DNA of 11,603 bases from Gammaproteobacteria bacterium (GTDB lineage Bacteria > Pseudomonadota > Gammaproteobacteria > SZUA-229): NCBI GenBank assembly GCA_011051475.1, contig DRLE01000064.1, forward strand, positions 1 to 11,603. Direction: 5' to 3'. Positions 1 through 6,047 of the stretch are shown piece by piece. The translations under genes and the position numbers were made by a program. The notes beneath the pieces were generated by a model. The model saw only the letters and a list, made by a program, of their open reading frames with translations, had not been told where the DNA came from and did not search any database. Every line of letters starts with the position of its first letter. The stretch's first letter is position 1.

Positions 1-163
1 AAAAATAAATGGCAGCGATATTCGGTAGCGCAAACAGGACAACCATTATCCACAGCGTCATGCGGCTGCCTTTACGGTTATTGTTGTTTGCGCTCGCCGC
101 TTCGGGTACCGCTGTGCTGTTATCGGCTGTCATATCGTCAACGCTTGCCTGGTCTGTACTCAT
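1..163 (-). CDS. Partial membrane protein of the cytochrome oxidase cluster (N-terminal part only)
   Basis: An open frame starts with ATG at 163 and runs leftward off the window edge without a stop, giving 54 visible residues. The first 34 or so residues are polar and rich in Asn, Ala, Thr and Asp. A hydrophobic segment follows from about residue 36 to 54 (LWIMVVLFALPNIAAIYF), so it looks like a cytoplasmic tail plus an N-terminal membrane anchor. It lies 43 bp after the SURF1 stop on the same strand. In pseudomonad-type cox clusters this slot, between SURF1 and the haem A synthase gene ctaA, usually holds a poorly characterised protein of about 200 residues with one N-terminal membrane span, and this start fits that pattern. 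The assignment rests on position and topology, not on a catalytic motif. The ribosome binding site is weak. Confidence 0.6.
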   Translation of the reverse strand, partial: MSTDQASVDDMTADNSTAVPEAASANNNNRKGSRMTLWIMVVLFALPNIAAIYF

Positions 164-206
164 TCGTGTTTCTCTGTTATTGCTGCTTTTAGCATTACGT
201 CATGCT

Positions 207-962
207 TTATGGCTTGTCTGTGTCTGTCTGTTGAGGTTCGCGTTTTTTCAGGTTAAGTCCGATATAGGTCGCCAGCACAATCAGGGCAAAAACATACCAC
301 TGTATAGCGTAACCGATATGCATGCCGACGCGTGATTCATATTCCGGCCAGTCCCTGACGTAACCGTTACTGTCCTTTTCATCCAGCAGGATGATTAATG
401 GCAACACATCGTAGCCACTGCGCCGGACAAACTTTTCCATATCAAGATATGGCCAGACCCTGTCCTTTAGCGGCAACTCACCGAGTATCAACGGCGGCAG
501 TGATTTTGGCGGTGCCAGCTGGCCGCTAATCGTTATCTCACCGGCGGGAACGGACAGCTCTGGCAGCTGGTTTCTGTCACGACCGACAGGTATCCAGCCG
601 CGGTTAACCATAATCACCGCCTCGGCCCCATTGCGCGCTGTATCCTTTAAAACAAATGGCGTCATGACATAATAACCGGCAGTGCCCTGATAGACGGTAT
701 TGTCGATCAGCAGCTCGTTTTCAGCATCGTAATGCCCGACAAGCCTTGTCGCCAGAAACATTTTATTCTGCAGATTATCGATGTTTTCATTGAGAACAAA
801 AGCCGGTTGTTCGCTTTTGCGGTCATAATCGTCCTGCAACTGCTGTTTTTCTATGGCCCGGTATACCTGCCAGGTACCGAGTGAGGCAAACAGGGCGACG
901 CCAAGTATGGCAAGCACCGTGCCGACAGGGCTGAAGCGAAAATAATAATTCCTTGAAAACAT
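207..962 (-). CDS. SURF1 family cytochrome oxidase assembly protein
   Basis: SURF1 (Shy1) proteins assist insertion of haem a into the a3 site of cytochrome oxidase subunit I. The 251-residue length fits the family. An N-terminal membrane span lies at about 13-32, immediately followed by the typical GTWQVYR stretch (29-35). The family motif NRGWIPVGR is at 120-128. A C-terminal span at about 217-236 is preceded by the conserved HIGYAIQWYVFA segment with His215. The central part, outside the membrane, carries the GYYVMTPF (96-103) strand typical of the family. The ATG at 962 places the first span where it is expected, although the Shine-Dalgarno sequence is poor. It is on the same strand as the cox structural genes but separated from coxC by an oppositely oriented small gene, so it probably has its own promoter in 963-1125. 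Confidence 0.95.
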   Translation of the reverse strand: MFSRNYYFRFSPVGTVLAILGVALFASLGTWQVYRAIEKQQLQDDYDRKSEQPAFVLNENIDNLQNKMFLATRLVGHYDAENELLIDNTVYQGTAGYYVMTPFVLKDTARNGAEAVIMVNRGWIPVGRDRNQLPELSVPAGEITISGQLAPPKSLPPLILGELPLKDRVWPYLDMEKFVRRSGYDVLPLIILLDEKDSNGYVRDWPEYESRVGMHIGYAIQWYVFALIVLATYIGLNLKKREPQQTDTDKP

Positions 963-990
963 ATTTCAGGACATCAGATATATTTCAGGA
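961..990. repeat. 11-bp direct repeat at the SURF1 start
   Basis: The sequence ATATTTCAGGA occurs at 961-971 and again at 980-990, a 19-bp period. The proximal copy runs into the SURF1 start codon. It lies in the divergent SURF1/DUF2909 intergenic region and could be a pair of protein-binding half-sites or an accident of AT-rich sequence. No known operator is recognised. Confidence 0.45.
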
Positions 991-1075
991 ATATACGGAA
1001 CATAAAAAACGGGACAACTGAACAAGGTGACGGGGATAATTGATCTTAATACTGTTATGCCTGCCGTGTTTTATA

Positions 1076-1081
1076 TATAAT
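1076..1081 (+). promoter_or_regulatory. Possible -10 element for the DUF2909-like gene
   Basis: A perfect TATAAT lies 44 bp before the plus-strand ATG at 1126. No convincing -35 hexamer sits 16-18 bp upstream, so this is only a weak promoter candidate. The 163-bp gap between SURF1 and this gene must hold promoters for both divergent genes. Confidence 0.3.
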
Positions 1082-1125
1082 CCAGTATCACCTCCGCCAG
1101 TAAACCCCCTGATTGAGTACCCGTT

Positions 1126-1332
1126 ATGATAAAAACACTCATCGTTATCAATTTTCTGCTTATTCTTGCCAGCCTGGCTTCAGGCGTTTTCTTTCTGGTC
1201 AAGGATGATGGCAAGAGCAACCGCGTTGTTACATCACTGACCGTACGCATCACCCTTTCGATCACCCTCTTCCTGTTGCTGTTCGCCGGCTATTATTTCG
1301 GTGACCTGAGACCACACGGCATTAACGGATAA
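1126..1332 (+). CDS. Twin-transmembrane small protein (DUF2909-like)
   Basis: This 68-residue protein has two membrane helices, at about 4-24 and 40-57. They are joined by a short polar loop (KDDGKSNRVV, 26-35), and a short hydrophilic tail follows. This layout and the VFFLVKDDG segment match the small twin-transmembrane family (DUF2909) found in gammaproteobacterial cox clusters between coxC and SURF1. Its biochemical role is not known to me; a part in oxidase assembly or stability is inferred only from position. It is transcribed against the cox operon: its stop is 25 bp from the coxC stop (convergent), and it diverges from SURF1. From memory, the same reversed orientation occurs in pseudomonads. 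The start at 1126 gives the full first helix, but the ribosome binding site is weak. Confidence 0.85.
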   Translation: MIKTLIVINFLLILASLASGVFFLVKDDGKSNRVVTSLTVRITLSITLFLLLFAGYYFGDLRPHGING

Positions 1333-1357
1333 AAGCCTTTTCTCTTTTGCCCTGGCT

Positions 1358-2236
1358 TTACAGCCAGTAGACAAATACATACAGACCCAGCCAGACCACA
1401 TCCACAAAATGCCAGTACCAGGCCACGCCTTCAAAGGCAAAGTGGTTGTCTTCGGTAAAGTGGCCTTTCATGCTGCGCACGGTAATCACAATCAGCATTA
1501 TGGTTCCGATGGTTACGTGAAAACCATGGAAACCGGTCAGCATATAGAAGGTTGAACCGTATATGCCGGAATTAAGCGTCAGACCCAGTTCCTTGTAGGC
1601 ATGGATGTATTCGTAGGCCTGCAGGGTGAAGAATGTCAGACCCAGCACCACGGTCATAATCAGGCCCAGCACCAGCTGTTTCTGGTTGTCTTTCTTCAGA
1701 CCCCAGTGCGCCCATGTCAGGGTAACGCCGGATGACAGCAGGATAATGGTGTTATAGGCAGGAATACCGCCTGCGCCCATGGGCTCGATAAGCTGGGTGT
1801 AATTCGTTACATCCGGCAGGTTGACCAGCGGCCAGGTATAGGTAAAGCCTTCCCACAGCATGTGAGACGCGGCCAGATGCCCGGTGCCGCCCAGTGACGG
1901 CAGTGAAATATTTCTGAAGTAATACAGGCAGGCAAAGAAGGTTATGAAGAAGAAAACCTCGGAGGTGATAAACCAGAACATGCCCTGGCGGAACGAGCGA
2001 TCAACTTCATCGTTGTACTTGTGACTGAGGTTCTCGTCGATTACATCACCGAACCAGCCAAACAGCAGGTAGGCCAGTATTGCGCCGCCAATGGCAGTGC
2101 TGATCGGGCCCATGCTGATGTCGTTCATCCATAAGGCGAAGCCCAGAACGGTAAAGAACAGGCCGATGACGGCAATGGCAGGCCAGCGGCTCGGCTCGGG
2201 TATAAAGTAAGTCTGGTCAGCTGTACTTGTAGTCAT
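1358..2236 (-). CDS. coxC: Cytochrome c oxidase subunit III
   Basis: Subunit III of the haem-copper oxidase is an integral membrane protein that binds no redox centre but stabilises subunit I during turnover and the D-channel proton supply. The 292 residues contain about seven membrane segments. The family core FWFITSEVFFFITFF (87-101) holds the membrane-embedded Glu93, equivalent to bovine E90. GFHGFHVTIGT and the closing YWHFVDVVWLGLYVFVYWL are diagnostic of CoxC/CtaE. The start is supported by a strong G-rich Shine-Dalgarno (AGGGGGG) ending 3 nt before the ATG. It follows ctaG by 55 bp and is the last gene of the coxB-coxA-ctaG-coxC run, ending convergently with the DUF2909-like gene. Confidence 0.97.
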   Translation of the reverse strand: MTTSTADQTYFIPEPSRWPAIAVIGLFFTVLGFALWMNDISMGPISTAIGGAILAYLLFGWFGDVIDENLSHKYNDEVDRSFRQGMFWFITSEVFFFITFFACLYYFRNISLPSLGGTGHLAASHMLWEGFTYTWPLVNLPDVTNYTQLIEPMGAGGIPAYNTIILLSSGVTLTWAHWGLKKDNQKQLVLGLIMTVVLGLTFFTLQAYEYIHAYKELGLTLNSGIYGSTFYMLTGFHGFHVTIGTIMLIVITVRSMKGHFTEDNHFAFEGVAWYWHFVDVVWLGLYVFVYWL

Positions 2237-2238
2237 TA

Positions 2239-2247
2239 TCCCCCCTA
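2239..2247 (-). promoter_or_regulatory. Strong ribosome binding site of coxC
   Basis: The minus strand reads TAGGGGGGA and then AT before the ATG at 2236. It is clearly stronger than the sites before ctaG and SURF1, consistent with a structural subunit being translated more than the assembly factors around it. Confidence 0.6.
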
Positions 2248-2291
2248 TCAGGATGCTTTTCTGTCTGTTGTTGCGTTTTTATTGTGCTTGA

Positions 2292-2915
2292 TCAGTTTGA
2301 ATAAGATTGCGGCAGGACCGACAGTGAGCTGTGCAGCTCCGGCAGCGCGTTAACCTTTTTCAGTTTTGTTCTGTCTGTGTCCATAAACGTGTAGGACAGG
2401 GTTATGGTGGTAAAACCTTCCGGCAGATCCGGGTCGATAACAAAACGCAGTGGCATTTCCTTGCTTTCTCCCGGTTCGAGTTTCTGCTTGGCAAAACAGA
2501 AACATTCGGTCTTGTTGAAATGCTCGGTGGCCTGCCAGGGCGTTATACCCGGAATGGCCTGGGCGATAATGGCCCGGTTCGAATTGTTTTTCGCAAAATA
2601 ACTGACTTCCATGATCTCACCTGGATGAACGTCAACCTTTTTAACCATGGGGTGAAACTCCCAGGGAAGATCGGCATTATTGGTGGCATCGAACTCCACC
2701 GTAATCGTGCGACTGAAATCAACACGCCGGGTCAGGGCCTGCTCTTCCTGTATGCGCCCCGTGGTGCTGCCATTAAGGCCTGTCACAGAGCACAGCAGGT
2801 TATAAAGCGGCACCATGGCAAAGCCGAAACCGAACATGCCGATAACCAGCAGGAACAACCAGCGGGCCGAAACCCGGTTTTTTTCCTGTGGGTGCTGTGT
2901 CGGTATCTCGTTCAT
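2292..2915 (-). CDS. ctaG: Cytochrome c oxidase assembly protein CtaG/Cox11
   Basis: Cox11 delivers copper to the CuB site of subunit I from the periplasmic side of the membrane. The 207-residue protein has one N-terminal membrane span at about 18-38, followed by the family sequence MVPLYNLLCSVTG containing Cys42. The soluble beta-sandwich domain carries the copper-binding CFC motif, Cys138 and Cys140, within TECFCFAKQ. The preceding VHPGE (96-100), SYFAKNNS and QAIPGITPW (119-127) segments are typical of the family. It follows the 45-aa gene after only 9 bp and precedes coxC, so it is almost certainly part of the same transcript. All three conserved cysteines are present, so it should be functional. 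The CtaG name is also used for an unrelated Bacillus protein; this is the Cox11 type. Confidence 0.97.
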   Translation of the reverse strand: MNEIPTQHPQEKNRVSARWLFLLVIGMFGFGFAMVPLYNLLCSVTGLNGSTTGRIQEEQALTRRVDFSRTITVEFDATNNADLPWEFHPMVKKVDVHPGEIMEVSYFAKNNSNRAIIAQAIPGITPWQATEHFNKTECFCFAKQKLEPGESKEMPLRFVIDPDLPEGFTTITLSYTFMDTDRTKLKKVNALPELHSSLSVLPQSYSN

Positions 2916-2924
2916 CAGGCGTTC

Positions 2925-3062
2925 TTACATCACCTGGTCACGAAGATAGAAAAACGGCATGATGGCTACGCTGAATGCAATCAGGCCAAGGATAAGCGCA
3001 ATCATAATATTGGCCTTGCGCATGTCTTTCTTTTCGATCTGTGTTTCAGTGTTTTCGTTCAT
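2925..3062 (-). CDS. 45-aa single-span membrane protein between coxA and ctaG (putative oxidase small assembly protein)
   Basis: An ATG at 3062 opens a 45-codon frame ending in TAA at 2925-2927. The product has a charged N-terminus (NENTETQIEKKDMRKAN), one hydrophobic helix at about 18-36 (ANIMIALILGLIAFSVAIM) and a short tail with FYLRDQVM. A purine-rich stretch (AGAGTAGAAAG) lies directly before the ATG, and the stop is 9 bp from the ctaG start, so coupling is likely. Small proteins with a charged N-terminus and one helix are common at this place in proteobacterial cox operons and are annotated as small oxidase assembly proteins. The match here rests on position, size and topology. The helix resembles the membrane anchor of Cox11 in layout, so a partnership with CtaG is an inference worth making but is unproven. 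Confidence 0.72.
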   Translation of the reverse strand: MNENTETQIEKKDMRKANIMIALILGLIAFSVAIMPFFYLRDQVM

Positions 3063-3082
3063 CTTTCTACTCTTGAAACTGT

Positions 3083-3122
3083 CTGCCGGCTGTCTGTCCT
3101 GATCATGACAGGCAGCCGGCAG
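3083..3122 (-). repeat. Near-perfect 16-bp hairpin directly after coxA
   Basis: The arms at 3083-3098 and 3107-3122 are complementary at 15 of 16 positions (the odd pair is a wobble in RNA on one strand), with an 8-nt loop at 3099-3106. It begins 6 bp after the coxA stop. On the minus transcript no U-run follows, so it does not look like a classical terminator in the operon direction. A mid-operon mRNA stabiliser or processing element that sets coxA apart from the downstream genes is the simplest reading. On the plus strand the right arm is followed by GTTTTG, which would be only a weak terminator. Confidence 0.75.
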
Positions 3123-3128
3123 GTTTTG

Positions 3129-4730
3129 TTACTGTATTTTCGGCGGTGTGGTAAAGCTGTGGAACGGCGGTGGAGACGGCAGTGTCCACTCCAGACCCGG
3201 GGTGCCGATCTGCGCACCTTCCCAGGGTTTGTCCGCTGCCTTCTCGCCACCCTTCACGGTCTTGATAATAATGTAGAGGAACAGCAGGTGTGACAGACCG
3301 AAAGCAAAAGCACCGATACTTGAGATCTGGTTGAATTCAACATACTGGATGTTGTAGTCAACGATACGGCGCGGCATGCCGGCAAGGCCGGAGAAATGCT
3401 GCGGGAAGAAGGTCAGGTTAAAGGACAGCGTGGTCCACCAGAAAAAGATCTTGCCCAGCTTCTCATCGTACATGTGTCCCGTCCATTTCGGCAGCCAGTA
3501 GAAGACGCCGGCATAGAGTCCGAAGACCGCACCCGGAATCAGCGCGTAGTGGAAATGCGCGACCACGAAATAGGTATCGTGGTACTGCAGGTCGGCCGGA
3601 ACCACCGCCAGCATCACCCCGGTAACGCCCGCAAAGGAGAACATCAGGATAATCGCAATGGCGAACAGCATGGGTGTTTCAAAGGTTATGGAGCCACGCC
3701 ACATGGTAAAGATGAAGTTGAAGATCATCAGGCCGATGGGAATGGAGATCAGAATGGTACCGATCATAAAGTAGGTGGTCACGCCCAGTGACATGCCGAT
3801 GGTGTACTGGTGATGCGCCCAGACAACCAGACCCAGGGCAAACAGAAAGCCCATGAAGTAAACCAGCGGTTTGTAGCCGAACAGCGGCTTGCGTGAAAAG
3901 GTCGGAATCACCAGGCCAAGCACGCCGATGGATGGCAGCAGCAGTACATAGACTTCCGGATGACCAAAAAACCAGAACAGGTGCTGGAACAGGACCGGAT
4001 CACCGCCACCGGCAGCGTCGAAGAAGCTGGTACCGAAGTGGCGATCGAACAGCAGCATGGTGACACCGCCAGCCAGTACCGGCATAACGATAATCAGCAG
4101 CAGGCCGGTGAAGAACCAGGCCCAGCAGAACAGCGGCATTTTCATCATGGTCATGCCCGGTGCGCGCATGTTCAGAATGGTGGTAACGATATTGATGGAT
4201 GCCATAATGGATGAAATACCCAGCAGATGCACCGAGAAAATCAGCAGATCCATGCCCAGGCCAACCTGTACCGACAGTGGCGGATAAATGGTCCAGCCGG
4301 TATTGACCGGAACACCCGTGCCCGGAATGAACTGCACGAACAGCGATGCCAGCAGCAGTATGGCAGCGGCCGGTAACAGCCAGAAGCTCATATTATTCAT
4401 GCGTGGCAGCGCCATGTCCGGCGCGCCGATCATCATCGGAATCATCCAGTTGGCCATGCCCGCGGCGGCCGGCATGACCATACCGAAGATCATGACCAGC
4501 GCATGGTCGGTAACCAGGTTGTTATACAGGTCCGGGTTGACGATCTGCAGGCCGGGCAAAAACAGCTCGGCGCGAATCAGCATGGCCATGGCGCCACCGA
4601 CAAACAGCATCACCAGGGCGAAAATCAGATACATGGTACCGATATCCTTGTGGTTGGTGCTGTATAGCCACCGCTTAAAGCCCCTGGGCGGTTCGTCGTG
4701 ATGGTGGTCTTCGTGAATAACTGCACTCAT
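3129..4730 (-). CDS. coxA: Cytochrome c oxidase subunit I (haem-copper oxidase catalytic subunit), K-channel residues missing
   Basis: This catalytic subunit reduces O2 to water at a haem a3-CuB site and pumps protons. The length (533) and twelve-helix pattern are normal. Haem a ligands are His76 and His394, the haem a3 ligand is His392, and CuB ligands are His257, His306 and His307. Tyr261 of HPEVY is the His-Tyr cross-link residue. The Mg site has His384-Asp385, and the haem propionate arginines are Arg454-Arg455. D-channel residues Asn94, Asp105, Asn112 and Glu259 are intact. By gapless alignment to bovine subunit I, the K-channel residues S255, T316 and K319 are replaced by Gly272, Ile332 and Met335. 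The N-terminus is His-rich (HEDHHHD). The start has GGAG 9 nt upstream. It follows coxB by 15 bp. Confidence 0.98.
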   Translation of the reverse strand: MSAVIHEDHHHDEPPRGFKRWLYSTNHKDIGTMYLIFALVMLFVGGAMAMLIRAELFLPGLQIVNPDLYNNLVTDHALVMIFGMVMPAAAGMANWMIPMMIGAPDMALPRMNNMSFWLLPAAAILLLASLFVQFIPGTGVPVNTGWTIYPPLSVQVGLGMDLLIFSVHLLGISSIMASINIVTTILNMRAPGMTMMKMPLFCWAWFFTGLLLIIVMPVLAGGVTMLLFDRHFGTSFFDAAGGGDPVLFQHLFWFFGHPEVYVLLLPSIGVLGLVIPTFSRKPLFGYKPLVYFMGFLFALGLVVWAHHQYTIGMSLGVTTYFMIGTILISIPIGLMIFNFIFTMWRGSITFETPMLFAIAIILMFSFAGVTGVMLAVVPADLQYHDTYFVVAHFHYALIPGAVFGLYAGVFYWLPKWTGHMYDEKLGKIFFWWTTLSFNLTFFPQHFSGLAGMPRRIVDYNIQYVEFNQISSIGAFAFGLSHLLFLYIIIKTVKGGEKAADKPWEGAQIGTPGLEWTLPSPPPFHSFTTPPKIQ

Positions 4731-4745
4731 TTCTCAGTTCTCCAA

Positions 4746-5870
4746 TTATTGACGGGCTGACTTGATATCAGCAGGTTGTACGACATCACCGGTGTTGTTA
4801 CCCCAGGCATTACGCTCATAGGTAATAACAGCAGCGATTTCGAGATTATTTAACTGCGCGCCCCAGGCCGCCATGGCGGTGCCGGACTTGCCGTTAAGGA
4901 CGATATTGATATGGGCGGCGATATCACCGGTGGCAATCTTGCTGCCGGCCAGTGCCGGGAACACGCCGGGCATGCCCTTGCCGCTCACCTGATGACAACC
5001 GGAGCAGTTGGTGTTGTAGATGCCCTCACCGCGACTGTAAAGCTCGTCCTTGCTCCAGGTCTTGTCGGCGGAAGCCTCGGCGGCAGCCGCCTGAGCCACC
5101 TGCAGCTTCTCGGCTTTCCAGGCCTCGAATTTTTCCGGGCTGACGGCTTCAACCACAATCGGCATAAACGCATGGCCGGTGCCGCAGATTTCGGCACACT
5201 GGCCGCGGTAAGTGCCCTCTTTCTCGATATTGGTCCAGGTTTCGTTAATATAACCGGGTATGGAATCTTTCTTGTAGACAATCTGCGGAACCCACCAGGC
5301 ATGAAGCACATCGCTGGCGGTGTGCAGGAAACGGATGCGGCGGTTGGTTGGCAGCACCAGCGGATTATCAACGGCGCGCAGGTAGTTATCCCCTGCCTTT
5401 TCCTTCGGCAGCATATTGCTGACAATGCGAATACCGTCATCCATGTATTCGTAAGTCCATTTCCACTGGGAGCCAATGACCTTTACGGTAAGATCGGCTT
5501 TCTTGGAATAGTCCTCGACCTCTTCCAGTGCGCTGGTTGCCGAACCGGCAATGGTCAGGTCAATACCCAGTACGATAACCGGTACCAGCATCCACGACCA
5601 GGTACCAAAGGCGCCCTTGTGAAAATTCTGGTCTGCTTCATAGCCTTTTGACTTTCTGAAGGTGAAGAGCACATAGGCCACAAAACCGATAACCACCACC
5701 ATAATAATCGTGGCGATCTTGGTCGTCAGCATATGCAGGTCATACATCTGCTGTGGTAGCGGTGCGACAGGTTCGGGGAAGTTTAATGCGTAATCTGCTA
5801 CAGCAGGGTTGGCAAACAGACCCAGCATCAGTGATGCCGTGATTGCCAGTATCATTCTTGACTTAGACAT
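4746..5870 (-). CDS. coxB: Cytochrome c oxidase subunit II with fused C-terminal cytochrome c domain
   Basis: Subunit II accepts electrons from cytochrome c at its dinuclear CuA centre and passes them to haem a. It begins with a signal peptide (cleavage probably after AVA, about residue 25). Two membrane helices follow at about 51-71 and 91-111, then the periplasmic cupredoxin domain. CuA ligands are His190, Cys225, Glu227, Cys229, His233 and Met236, and the aromatic electron-entry stretch QWKWTYEY is at 135-142. A linker rich in Ala leads to a class I cytochrome c domain with CSGCH at 289-293 and a likely axial Met333, making the enzyme caa3-like. Length 374 fits such fusions. Before the second helix the usual E-x-x-W-T pattern is replaced by TWSW, so the K-channel entrance Glu (bovine E62) is Thr90. 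AGGAG lies 12 nt before the ATG. It is the first gene of the operon. Confidence 0.98.
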   Translation of the reverse strand: MSKSRMILAITASLMLGLFANPAVADYALNFPEPVAPLPQQMYDLHMLTTKIATIIMVVVIGFVAYVLFTFRKSKGYEADQNFHKGAFGTWSWMLVPVIVLGIDLTIAGSATSALEEVEDYSKKADLTVKVIGSQWKWTYEYMDDGIRIVSNMLPKEKAGDNYLRAVDNPLVLPTNRRIRFLHTASDVLHAWWVPQIVYKKDSIPGYINETWTNIEKEGTYRGQCAEICGTGHAFMPIVVEAVSPEKFEAWKAEKLQVAQAAAAEASADKTWSKDELYSRGEGIYNTNCSGCHQVSGKGMPGVFPALAGSKIATGDIAAHINIVLNGKSGTAMAAWGAQLNNLEIAAVITYERNAWGNNTGDVVQPADIKSARQ

Positions 5871-5908
5871 GCTCTAAATCATCTCCTCTTTGGTCGGTGG
5901 CAATGAAG

Positions 5909-5940
5909 TTTGCCGGCGCTCTTGGCGGCGTCCTGGCAAA
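5909..5940 (-). repeat. Stem-loop in the coxB leader
   Basis: TTTGCC at 5909-5914 pairs with GGCAAA at 5935-5940, and the stem continues inward through GGCGC opposite GCG-CC with single-base bulges, leaving a loop of about 8 nt. It lies about 40 bp before the coxB start. There is no U-run after it, so a leader RNA structure is more likely than a terminator. Confidence 0.5.
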
Positions 5941-5972
5941 TCGGGCATCCCATAGCGGAAACCCTGCAAGGC

Positions 5973-5989
5973 ATCAGCGGGCGGCTGAT
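5973..5989 (-). repeat. Second short inverted repeat in the coxB leader
   Basis: ATCAGC at 5973-5978 and GCTGAT at 5984-5989 form a perfect 6-bp stem with a 5-nt GC-rich loop. With the stem at 5909-5940 it would make a structured 5' untranslated region if the coxB promoter lies near 6030-6100, as the spacing suggests. Confidence 0.4.
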
Positions 5990-6019
5990 ATTGTTGTTAT
6001 TTGCCCGTTTTTGGTAATC

Positions 6020-6047
6020 AGGTTTGTCTATAAAACAAACCTTTTTT
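6020..6047 (+). terminator. 8-bp inverted repeat followed by a T-run (terminator-like or operator)
   Basis: AGGTTTGT at 6020-6027 and ACAAACCT at 6035-6042 are perfectly complementary around a 7-nt loop. The last T of the right arm starts a run of six Ts (6042-6047). In shape it is a rho-independent terminator reading rightward, but no plus-strand gene lies upstream to terminate, only antisense transcription from coxB. The stem is AT-rich. The centre contains TATAGA on the minus strand, so it may instead be an operator around a coxB promoter -10 element. Confidence 0.4.

Noticed and set aside
9..335. Plus-strand frame of 108 codons at the left edge
   Set aside because: It overlaps the SURF1 3' end and the N-terminus of the next minus-strand gene in antisense. 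The protein has no family features.
1332..1367. Short inverted repeats (AAAGCC/GGCTTT and CTGGCT/AGCCAG) between the convergent DUF2909-like gene and coxC, as a terminator
   Set aside because: The first has a 16-nt loop, and the second overlaps the coxC stop codon. Neither is followed by a T-run on either strand.
2331..3293. Long plus-strand frame of 320 codons opposite ctaG, the small gene and the coxA 3' end
   Set aside because: It is antisense to clearly conserved genes and crosses gene boundaries. The composition (His, Arg and Gln rich) is that of a mirror frame.
3129..4730. Possibility that CoxA is a nitric oxide reductase or a B- or C-type oxidase, given the lost K channel
   Set aside because: Glu259 and Tyr261 in GHPEVY, the D-channel Asp105 and Asn112, the CuA-bearing subunit II and a normal subunit III are A-type features. 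Nitric oxide reductases lack this combination.
4911..5651. Plus-strand frame of 246 codons opposite coxB
   Set aside because: It is an antisense shadow of coxB, which has complete CuA and haem motifs.
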